DNA of 13,656 bases from Candidatus Krumholzibacteriia bacterium (GTDB lineage Bacteria; Krumholzibacteriota; Krumholzibacteriia; LZORAL124-64-63), in the NCBI GenBank assembly GCA_028718575.1, contig JAQULN010000014.1, forward strand, positions 1,505-15,160. Direction: 5' to 3'. Both the position numbers and the translations under genes were made by a program. This document shows positions 1 to 6,115 of this stretch, piece after piece. Position 1 is the first letter of the stretch; every line of letters starts with the position of its first letter. The notes beneath the pieces are model-generated. The model did no database searches, was not told where the DNA came from, and worked only from the letters and a program-made list of their open reading frames with translations.

Positions 1-649
1 GACCGCTTCGGACGGCCCGGACGGCTATCTCGCCCACGGCGCGCCGCCCGCGCAGAACGACAACGGCACCATCACGCCGACCGCGCCGGCCAGCTCGATC
101 GCGTTCGCGCCCGAAGTCGCGATTCCCGCCCTGCACAACCTCTACGACACGTACGGCGATGTGCTCTGGGGACCCTACGGTTTCAAGGATGCGTTCAACC
201 TCTCGCGGTTCTGGTTCGGCAACGACTACATCGGCATCGACCAGGGTCCGATCGTCATCATGATCGAGAACTACCTCAACGAGCGCGTCTGGGACCGTTT
301 CATGACCAATCCTTACGTGCAGACCGGCCTCGCGCGCGCCGGCTTCCAATCTGTGGTCGCCGTGGGCGACGGCGCAGCCGATGCCACGCGCCTTGTCGTC
401 GACCAAAACATGCCGAATCCGTTCCGCGGCACCGCGACCATTGCCTATCGCCTGGCCGAACCGGGTCAGGCCACCTTGCGCATCTACGACCTGCGCGGGC
501 GTTGCCTGCGCACCGTCGTTGCCGATCGCGCCGACAAGGGCCCCAACCAGATCACCCTGGACGCCGGCGGTTTGCCGAGCGGCGTCTATTTATACAGCAT
601 CGAAGCCGGCAACAACCGAGTCTGGCGGCGATGTGTCGTCATCCGTTGA
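1..649 (+). CDS. Glycoamylase-family secreted enzyme with C-terminal FlgD-like sorting domain (3' part)
   Basis: The gene enters from the left edge, already open in frame from base 2, and 215 residues are visible. Residues about 1-117 match the C-terminal part of the putative glucoamylase family (PF10091/COG5368). Visible family motifs are the ASDGPDGY start, the NGTITPTAP segment, LYDTYGD (47-53), WGPYGFKDAFN and IGIDQGPIVIMIENY. Such proteins are (alpha/alpha)6-barrel enzymes thought to act on glucans. Residues about 130-215 form a FlgD Ig-like/type IX-style domain: QNMPNPF at 135-141, then a YDLRGR strand, and a GVYLYSIEAG strand near the end. This tail usually marks proteins exported and anchored or released at the outer surface in FCB-group bacteria. 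The first in-frame start-like codon in the window (GTG 161) lies inside the conserved domain and is not the real start. Family assignment is firm; the substrate is not known. Confidence 0.88.
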   Translation, partial: TASDGPDGYLAHGAPPAQNDNGTITPTAPASSIAFAPEVAIPALHNLYDTYGDVLWGPYGFKDAFNLSRFWFGNDYIGIDQGPIVIMIENYLNERVWDRFMTNPYVQTGLARAGFQSVVAVGDGAADATRLVVDQNMPNPFRGTATIAYRLAEPGQATLRIYDLRGRCLRTVVADRADKGPNQITLDAGGLPSGVYLYSIEAGNNRVWRRCVVIR

Positions 650-760
650 CGGCGACTGGATGGACCGGTCGCAAAAGGAGGTGAACCCGAGTTCGAGGAT
701 ATTGATCTTGGCGAATCGTCGTTTTACGAAGTGTCACCACCATCTACAGGAGGCTCGCTC

Positions 761-1537
761 ATGAAAAGGACACTCATCTCGACGCTGTTGGCGTTACTGG
801 TCGCAGGCACGGCCTTGGCGACGGAAGTCCCCAACAGCGCTGCCATCTTCCTGCGTGTTTTCAACGACTGCCCGTTCTCGCTCGTCTCGGCAGTCGACAA
901 CTATCCCACGCTGATCGCGATCGAGGACATCAAGGACAACTGCGGGACGGCCGGCTGGGCGAACCGCCACGCCTGGCGCTTCTCGCAAGACGACGCGACG
1001 GAGCAACTCTTCGCCAACCACAATGGTTTCCGCTTCGGCGCCGATCTGACGATCAGCGGCACCGGCGAAGCGGAGGCAGGCATCGGCATCTCGCCCTGGT
1101 GGTCTCCGCTCGTCGACGGTGTATTCAACTTCCGCACCACCGACGGCGAGATCGCCTGCTTCGGCGGCCGGTTGCCGTTCTATTCGTTCACCGCCGACCA
1201 AGGGCTCACGTACGTCAAGGGAACCACGGTCCACGTCGAGATCATCTACATGCCCAACGGTCTCTCCGAAGAATTCCCCGGGACGATCGAGTACATCGTG
1301 GACAGCTATACCAGCGGTCCCCTGCCGTTCGACATGGGCAATCCGGAGGAGCCGTACGGACTGTGGGGCATCCTCGACAACGCGACCGCGGGCGGCTACA
1401 TCCAACTCTTCCTGCAGGAAGGCGCGGAAGACGCCGGCATACTGGCCGAATGGGAGAATATCACGTTCGTCGATCTGGGAGATGTCGTTGCCGTAGAATC
1501 CGACACTTGGAGCAACGTCAAATCGCTCTTCCGTTAA
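761..1537 (+). CDS. Secreted protein of unknown function with W-VK-LFR tail
   Basis: 258 residues. I chose ATG 761 because AGGAGG sits at 749-754, six bases upstream, and because the protein then opens with a clean signal peptide (MKRT, a Leu/Ala-rich core, cleavage near ALA at 19-21). An upstream GTG at 731 would put ten residues before the signal. The mature part has no motif I can assign. It is rich in aromatic and acidic residues and alternates short beta-like segments, for example ISPWWSPLVDG, ACFGGRLPFYSF and VHVEIIYMPNG. This suggests a beta-sandwich such as a jelly roll, which is inference. The last 16 residues, VAVESDTWSNVKSLFR, resemble a short C-terminal tail I associate with secreted proteins of FCB-related candidate phyla; its role is unknown. 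The gene lies 111 bp after the glycoamylase-like gene and is closed by a strong hairpin. An envelope or extracellular role is likely. Confidence 0.8.
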   Translation: MKRTLISTLLALLVAGTALATEVPNSAAIFLRVFNDCPFSLVSAVDNYPTLIAIEDIKDNCGTAGWANRHAWRFSQDDATEQLFANHNGFRFGADLTISGTGEAEAGIGISPWWSPLVDGVFNFRTTDGEIACFGGRLPFYSFTADQGLTYVKGTTVHVEIIYMPNGLSEEFPGTIEYIVDSYTSGPLPFDMGNPEEPYGLWGILDNATAGGYIQLFLQEGAEDAGILAEWENITFVDLGDVVAVESDTWSNVKSLFR

Positions 1538-1557
1538 GCCTTGACTGCTATCCTCGT

Positions 1558-1587
1558 CCGGCCCCGGGTGATGCAACCCGGGGCCGG
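1558..1587 (+). terminator. Perfect 12-bp GC hairpin after the secreted-protein gene
   Basis: Arms 1558-1569 and 1576-1587 are exact reverse complements (12 bp, ten of them G:C) around a 6-base loop, starting 20 bases after the stop at 1537. No T-run follows, so it is not a textbook Rho-independent terminator. It could act as a pause or terminator hairpin or as a 3'-end stabiliser. It separates the secreted gene from the ABC ATPase gene. Confidence 0.6.
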
Positions 1588-1600
1588 ATCGGGTATGGAC

Positions 1601-1629
1601 TGGACCGAGTCGGAACCGCCCGCTATCCT
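1601..1629 (+). promoter_or_regulatory. Weak sigma70-like promoter candidate for the ABC ATPase
   Basis: TGGACC (1601-1606) and TATCCT (1624-1629) are 17 bases apart, each matching four of six consensus positions. They lie between the hairpin at 1558-1587 and the TTG start at 1680, so a promoter is expected about here. The match alone is weak. Confidence 0.3.
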
Positions 1630-1679
1630 GTTACCGCGCCGGTGGCGGAGGCGGCGCTGCGCGCAGCGAGGAGAGTCCG

Positions 1680-2768
1680 TTGGCTGGGGTCGTCTTCGAC
1701 AAGGTCAGCAAGTTCTTCGGCGACGTGGAAGTTATCCGCGAGCTGAGTCTCGAGGTCCGCGACGACGAATTCATGGTGCTCGTCGGGCCTTCCGGCTGCG
1801 GCAAGTCGACGGCGTTGCGCATGGTCGCCGGCCTGGAGGAGACCTCCGCCGGCACGATCCGCATCGGCGATCGGGTGGTCAACGACCTGCCCCCCAAGGA
1901 CCGCGACATCGCGATGGTGTTCCAGAGTTATGCGTTGTACCCGCATATGTCGGTGCGGGAGAACCTCGATTTCGGCCTGCGCAACAAGAAGATGGAGCGG
2001 GCCGAGATCGACCGGCGGGTGGGCGAAGCAGCGCGCATCCTCGGCCTCGACGCCTACCTCGACCGCAAACCGCGCCAACTCTCCGGCGGTCAGCGACAGC
2101 GCGTGGCGGTAGGCAGGGCCATCGTGCGCCAACCGGCGGTCTTCCTGTTCGACGAGCCGCTGTCGAACCTCGACGCCTCGCTCCGCGTGCAGATGCGCGC
2201 CGAGATCATCGGCCTGCAGCGGCGGTTGCGCACAACCACGATCTACGTGACCCACGATCAGATCGAGGCGATGACCATGGGACACCGCATCGCCGTGCTC
2301 CACGCCGGCGAGCTGCAGCAGGTGGGCACGCCGTTGGCGGTCTACGAGCAGCCGGCGAATCTCTTCGTGGCCCGTTTCATCGGTACCCCGCCGATGAACT
2401 TCCTGCGCGGGCGCCTTGGCGGCGGGCGCGTGACCGGCGCCGGCTTTGCGTTCGACCTGGCGGGCCCGGCGGCGGGCGCTGTCGGCGGCATGGACGGCCG
2501 CGAGGTGCTGGTCGGCGTGCGGCCGGAGAACTTGCGCGACGAGCGGCCGATCGCCGGCCGGCCGGCGGCGACCGTGCGCTTGCGGGTCGAGCTAGTCGAG
2601 ACGCTAGGCTACGAGGTCCACGTCCACGGCCGTCTCGGCGACGCCTTACTGGTGGCAAAGGTGGACCCGCACGCGGTGCCGCCGGTCGATGCCGAGGTCG
2701 ATCTTGTGGTCGAACTGGATCGCCTGCATCTGTTCGACGCCGCGAGCGAGCGGCGGCTCGCGCAATGA
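1680..2768 (+). CDS. Carbohydrate ABC transporter ATP-binding protein (MsmK/UgpC type)
   Basis: 362 residues, the normal length for the MsmK/MalK/UgpC group. It powers import by binding two permease subunits on the inner face of the membrane. All nucleotide-binding motifs are intact: Walker A GPSGCGKST (36-44), Q-loop Gln82, signature LSGGQ (134-138), Walker B FLFDE (155-159), D-loop SNLDA (162-166) and switch His192. Residues from about 235 form the OB-fold/TOBE regulatory domain of this group, including the family motif GTPPMNFL and a VGVRPENL segment. The start is TTG 1680, with GAGGAG at 1668-1673 as ribosome binding site. No permease or solute-binding protein is next to it, so it may be a shared ATPase serving permeases encoded elsewhere, as MsmX/MsmK-type proteins do. 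The substrate cannot be read from the sequence. Its stop lies one base from the stop of the convergent kinase-like gene. Confidence 0.93.
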   Translation: MAGVVFDKVSKFFGDVEVIRELSLEVRDDEFMVLVGPSGCGKSTALRMVAGLEETSAGTIRIGDRVVNDLPPKDRDIAMVFQSYALYPHMSVRENLDFGLRNKKMERAEIDRRVGEAARILGLDAYLDRKPRQLSGGQRQRVAVGRAIVRQPAVFLFDEPLSNLDASLRVQMRAEIIGLQRRLRTTTIYVTHDQIEAMTMGHRIAVLHAGELQQVGTPLAVYEQPANLFVARFIGTPPMNFLRGRLGGGRVTGAGFAFDLAGPAAGAVGGMDGREVLVGVRPENLRDERPIAGRPAATVRLRVELVETLGYEVHVHGRLGDALLVAKVDPHAVPPVDAEVDLVVELDRLHLFDAASERRLAQ

Positions 2769-2769
2769 G

Positions 2770-3480
2770 TTAGCCGGCGGCGGCGCTGCTTTGCATTCGC
2801 CGCGAACGCACCAGACACTCGCAGATCTCGACCATGACGCCCGCGGCGACGCGCTCGGTGTTGATCACCAGGTCGTAGTGGCTGCTGTCGTTGACATCGG
2901 CCTGGAAGTAGGAGCGCACGAACGCGGCCCGGGCGGCGTCGACGCGCAGCATGTCCTCGTGGATGCGCGAGCGGTTGCCGTTCTTGGCTTTGCGCAATGC
3001 GTCGACGCGGTGCCTTTCTCTCGCCGCGAGACGCAAGCGTAGATCGGCGCGGTCGCCGAGGATGAACCCCGCTCCCCGGCCCACGAGAATGGCCCCGCCG
3101 GTTTCAGCCAAGGTTTTGACCGAGGCGGCCAACGCCAGCGCGTAGTCGTCGCGCATGAAGAGACGGCCGCCCAGGATGCCGCGCACCCAAGCCTCGACGC
3201 TATTGACCAGGCCTTCGTCGAGCTCGGCCACGAATTCACGGCGCAGTCCCGTGTCGCTCGCCACCAGATCGACCAGTTCGCTGTCCCAGACCTGGACACC
3301 CAGCCGCTCGGCGAGGGGCACGGCCAACTCGCTCGCCGAACAGCCGGCCATGCGGCTGACGGTTACGACCGGGCGGCGGGGCGGCGGCGCCACCGCCGGA
3401 CGTTCACGCAGAACCGCCTTCAGGTGGTTGTACTGATGCAGTTGGCGGGCGATGAGGGTTTCAATGACGGACCCGGCCAT
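2770..3480 (-). CDS. Cytidylate kinase-like family protein
   Basis: 236 residues. It resembles the cytidylate-kinase-like family (PF13189), a P-loop NMP-kinase fold whose members are mostly uncharacterised. The fold starts near residue 37 with VVTVSRMAGCSAS (38-50), in the place where relatives have an ISR-x-GSGG loop. WDSELV follows at about 66-71, and then the core VGRGAGFIL and an Arg-rich LRLAARERHRVDALRK segment typical of the family's lid and base-recognition region. The first 36 residues, with a Pro-rich linker, are an extension. The P-loop is less glycine-rich than usual (GCSA), so catalysis is uncertain. The start is ATG 3480, preceded by an AAGGGGG ribosome binding site. The gene lies 106 bp downstream of cydB on the same strand but has a good promoter of its own. 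It is not the essential Cmk of pyrimidine metabolism, judging by the divergent P-loop and N-terminus. Confidence 0.82.
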   Translation of the reverse strand: MAGSVIETLIARQLHQYNHLKAVLRERPAVAPPPRRPVVTVSRMAGCSASELAVPLAERLGVQVWDSELVDLVASDTGLRREFVAELDEGLVNSVEAWVRGILGGRLFMRDDYALALAASVKTLAETGGAILVGRGAGFILGDRADLRLRLAARERHRVDALRKAKNGNRSRIHEDMLRVDAARAAFVRSYFQADVNDSSHYDLVINTERVAAGVMVEICECLVRSRRMQSSAAAG

Positions 3481-3521
3481 GGCACACCCCCTTGTTCTGT
3501 GTGCTACCGATCCTCGTCATG

Positions 3522-3550
3522 ATGATACCAAACCGCAGCGGTCTTGTCAG
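3522..3550 (-). promoter_or_regulatory. Sigma70-like promoter for the cytidylate kinase-like gene
   Basis: Read on the minus strand, CTGACA (3550-3545) and TATCAT (3527-3522) are separated by exactly 17 bases, each matching five of six consensus positions. The predicted start of transcription, near 3515, leaves a leader of about 35 bases before ATG 3480. It lies in the gap after cydB, so the kinase-like gene need not depend on cydAB transcription. Confidence 0.55.
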
Positions 3551-3586
3551 CAAGCGAGCGCTCGATGCTTGGTTGACCGACCGCGC

Positions 3587-4612
3587 TTAGTACGACATCG
3601 AGTCGAGCTTCACCTTTCCCTGGAAGACCCGGTAGATATGGAACGTATACGCTACCACCAGCGGCATGCCGATCGCGGCCATGATCAGCATGGTCTGCAA
3701 GGTCTTGGTCGAACTCGCGGCGTTGTGGAGGGTCATGCTCAGCGCGGGGTCGGGCCGCGCGTGGATCAGCTCGGGGAACATGCCGACGCCGAACAGCGCC
3801 AAGAGCAGCAGCATCGCCACGGCCGAAGAAAGGAAGGCCCGGAACTCGCGGCCGTGGTGCACCTCGCGCGGAATGTTGGCGATCGCGAGCACGCTGAACG
3901 CCGGCAACAGGAAGAGCAGCGGCTGCTCGCGGAAGGGGTCCGCCATGTGCGGCAGGTAGAGCAGCGTGGCCATGGTGACTACGACGTAGAGCATGATGAA
4001 TGCGATGATGGTTGGGCGCACCCAAGTGCGCACGCGCGCGTTGAGTTCTCCCTCGGTCTTCAGCACGAGATAGATGGCGCCGTGCATCAAAAACATCGCG
4101 ACCACGAGCAGGCCGGTCAGCACGGTGTAAGGGTGGATCTGCTGCCAGAGATCGCCTTGATAGCGGAAGCCGGCCGTCAGCGGGACGCCCCAGGCCACGT
4201 TGCCCAGCGCCACGCCGATCAAGAGCGACGCGAGCAGGCTGGACACGCTGAAAGCCCAGTCCCAGAAGCTCCGCCAGGCGGCGCCGGCGCGCAGGCTGCG
4301 CACGTGGATCGAAACGCCGCGGAAGATCAACATGAACAGCAGCAGGATGAAGGCGACGTAGAAACCGCTGAACGCCGTGGCGTAGACGTGGGGAAATGCC
4401 GCAAAGAGCGCGCCGCCGCCGGTGACCAGCCAGACCTGGTTGCCGTCCCAGAAAGGTCCGATTGCGTTGAGGAAAACGCGGCGATCGCGATCGCCGCGCG
4501 CGAGCAGATGCAGGCCGCCGACGCCCAGATCGAAGCCGTCGAGGACGGCGTAACCGGCCAGCAGCACGCCCACCAGCAGGTACCAGATGACGGCGTAGGT
4601 TTCTGCGATCAT
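3587..4612 (-). CDS. cydB: Cytochrome bd ubiquinol oxidase subunit II
   Basis: 341 residues, a polytopic membrane protein and the partner of CydA in the bd-type terminal oxidase. The complex reduces oxygen to water with quinol electrons and has high oxygen affinity. Diagnostic motifs are VLDGFDLGVG (23-32) and GPFWDGNQVW (52-61) followed by the glycine-rich VTGGGALFAAFP segment. The acidic residues of the first two motifs are the conserved carboxylates of the family. Eight or nine hydrophobic helices are visible to the end. ATG 4612 overlaps the cydA stop as ATGA, so the two genes are translationally coupled. An open frame extends upstream to 4897, but that part is an Arg/Gly-rich shadow of cydA. 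No small CydX-like frame is apparent after the stop. The length is short of E. coli CydB (379) and is common in other bacteria. Confidence 0.96.
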   Translation of the reverse strand: MIAETYAVIWYLLVGVLLAGYAVLDGFDLGVGGLHLLARGDRDRRVFLNAIGPFWDGNQVWLVTGGGALFAAFPHVYATAFSGFYVAFILLLFMLIFRGVSIHVRSLRAGAAWRSFWDWAFSVSSLLASLLIGVALGNVAWGVPLTAGFRYQGDLWQQIHPYTVLTGLLVVAMFLMHGAIYLVLKTEGELNARVRTWVRPTIIAFIMLYVVVTMATLLYLPHMADPFREQPLLFLLPAFSVLAIANIPREVHHGREFRAFLSSAVAMLLLLALFGVGMFPELIHARPDPALSMTLHNAASSTKTLQTMLIMAAIGMPLVVAYTFHIYRVFQGKVKLDSMSY

Positions 4613-5958
4613 GACACCACCTCCCCGGTGCGCGGCATGTCCTCGACGCGCGGGCCGTGCTTGATTTTCTGATCCAACAGAACCAAGAACACCACCAGCA
4701 GCGCCAGGTAGATCAGCGTGAACAGGATCAGCGAAAACAGGACATTGCCCGCCGAGATGTTGTCGCTGACGCCATCGGCCGTCCGCATCAACCCGTACAC
4801 GATCCAAGGCTGGCGGCCGATCTCGGCGGCCGCCCAGCCCACCTGGTTGGAGATCTGCGGCAAGAGTACCGCAAAGACGTAGATCCATAGCAGCCACCGG
4901 CGCTCGAACAGCCAGCCGCGCCAGGCCAGCAGGCCGCCGCCCCAGGCGAGCAGGATCAGCGTCATGCCGATGGCGACCATCAGGTGGTAGAGTTGGAAGC
5001 TGAGTTGCACGGGCGGCCGGTCAGACTCCGGCCACTCGTTGAGGCCTTTGACCACCGTGGCGGCATCGAAGCCGACGAGCCAGCTCAACAGATCGGGGAT
5101 CTTGACGCCGCGAACCGTCCGGTTGGTCTCGTCGACCCAGCCCGCGATCGTCAAATCGGCGCGCGGGCCGGTCTCGTAGACGCCTTCGAAGGCGGCGAGC
5201 TTGGCGGGTTGGTGCGCGGCCACCGTGACGGCGCTGTCGTGCCCTGAAACGAGCTGCGCGAGCGAGGCGACCATGGCGACCACGAACGCCACGCGCATGG
5301 AGGTCTTGGCGAACTCGAGGTGCTGGCGGCGCAACAGGTAGTAGGCGCCGACCGAGATCACGAAGAACGCCCCCGCTTGCCAGGCGCCCATGACCGTGTG
5401 CCAGAGGCGATCGAGCGTCGAGGGATTCAAGACCGCCGCCCAGAAGCTGGTCAACTCCGCCCGCGGGCCGATGGCGGTCTCGACGATGTGGTAACCGGCC
5501 GGGGTCTGCATCCAACTGTTGGCCACGATGATCCAGATGGCGCTGAAGTGCGCGCCCAGGCAGACCATGCAGGTGGCGAAGAAGTGCATGCGCTTGCTGA
5601 TGCGGTCCCAGCCGAAGAGCAGCAGCGCCAGAAATCCGGATTCGAGGAAAAACGCGAAGATCCCCTCCGCCGCCAACGGACTGCCGAAGACGTCGCCGAC
5701 GTAGCGCGCATACTGGGCCCAGTTGGTACCGAACTGGAACTCCATGACGATGCCCGTACCCACGCCGAAGGCGAAGATCAAGCCGAAGATGCGCACCCAG
5801 AAACGCGCGAGCTGGTGGTAGATCGCCAAGCCCGTCTTCAGGTAAAGGCCCTCCATGATCACCAGCACGAGGCCGAGGCCGATGCTCAAGGGGGGGTAGA
5901 TGTAGTGGAAGCCGATGGTCAGGGCGAACTGCACGCGGGAGAGCAGGACGACATCCAT
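4609..5958 (-). CDS. cydA: Cytochrome bd ubiquinol oxidase subunit I
   Basis: 449 residues, the haem-bearing subunit of the bd oxidase. His18 in FALTIGFHYIYPPLSIG matches the haem b595 ligand (E. coli His19), and His187 in LWHTVMGAW matches the b558 ligand (E. coli His186). Glu98 and Glu106, in SPLAAEGIFAFFLES, match E. coli Glu99 and Glu107. GRQPW is present at 381-385. The HLMVAIGM segment should carry the b558 methionine ligand. The quinol-binding region is present, with QPAKLAAFEGVYET after the fifth helix. The Q-loop is compact, as in the shorter CydA/CIO-type proteins, and the total length agrees. I chose ATG 5958 because AAGGAG lies just upstream and the residues match the family N-terminus; the frame remains open to 6057 without family similarity. 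It is the first gene of a coupled pair with cydB. Assembly factors CydDC are not in the window. Confidence 0.96.
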   Translation of the reverse strand: MDVVLLSRVQFALTIGFHYIYPPLSIGLGLVLVIMEGLYLKTGLAIYHQLARFWVRIFGLIFAFGVGTGIVMEFQFGTNWAQYARYVGDVFGSPLAAEGIFAFFLESGFLALLLFGWDRISKRMHFFATCMVCLGAHFSAIWIIVANSWMQTPAGYHIVETAIGPRAELTSFWAAVLNPSTLDRLWHTVMGAWQAGAFFVISVGAYYLLRRQHLEFAKTSMRVAFVVAMVASLAQLVSGHDSAVTVAAHQPAKLAAFEGVYETGPRADLTIAGWVDETNRTVRGVKIPDLLSWLVGFDAATVVKGLNEWPESDRPPVQLSFQLYHLMVAIGMTLILLAWGGGLLAWRGWLFERRWLLWIYVFAVLLPQISNQVGWAAAEIGRQPWIVYGLMRTADGVSDNISAGNVLFSLILFTLIYLALLVVFLVLLDQKIKHGPRVEDMPRTGEVVS

Positions 5959-6001
5959 GGCGGCTGCTCCTTGACTGGAGTAGATACCGAACCTGGCTTG
6001 T

Positions 6002-6028
6002 ATTATCCCGAGGACTCGCCGAATGCAA
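6002..6028 (-). promoter_or_regulatory. Promoter candidate for cydAB
   Basis: On the minus strand, TTGCAT (6028-6023) and GATAAT (6007-6002) lie 15 bases apart; using CTTGCA instead gives 16. The -10 match is good and the spacing is on the short side. Transcription would start about 38 bases before the CydA ATG. No clear Fnr, ArcA or Rex operator was recognised in the 157-bp divergent gap. Confidence 0.35.
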
Positions 6029-6078
6029 GCCCGAAACGAACGCCGGCGGTTCTTCATGAATCACCCGGCCTAACACCG

Positions 6079-6108
6079 TTGTCTTGCACGGGCCGCCGGT
6101 GGTAAACT
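6079..6108 (+). promoter_or_regulatory. Promoter candidate giving a leaderless aminotransferase mRNA
   Basis: TTGTCT (6079-6084) and TAAACT (6103-6108) are 18 bases apart, each matching four of six consensus positions. The -10 element ends seven bases before ATG 6116, so transcription would start at or next to the start codon. There is no Shine-Dalgarno sequence in front of the ATG, which agrees with a leaderless message. Confidence 0.35.
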
Positions 6109-6115
6109 CAGCGCC

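Noticed and set aside
660..760. AAAGGAGGTGA at about 674-684 as the ribosome binding site of an extra gene
   Set aside because: It matches the anti-Shine-Dalgarno complement well, but no start codon with a credible frame follows at the right distance; the real gene uses AGGAGG at 749-754.
794..1576. Long open frame on the minus strand opposite the secreted-protein gene
   Set aside because: It is Arg/Asp/Val-rich with no motif or ribosome binding site, and it mirrors a gene that has a signal peptide and a good start.
1541..2773. 410-codon plus-strand frame over the ABC ATPase gene
   Set aside because: Its product is extremely Arg/Pro/Gly-rich, while the other frame encodes a complete ATPase with every motif.
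3551..3571. CAAGC/GCTTG inverted repeat after cydB as a terminator
   Set aside because: The stem is only five base pairs with an 11-base loop and no T-run; too weak to call.
3452..4672. 406-codon plus-strand frame opposite cydB
   Set aside because: It is Gln/His/Glu/Arg-rich low-complexity translation antisense to a clear cytochrome bd subunit; such frames are usual in high-GC DNA.
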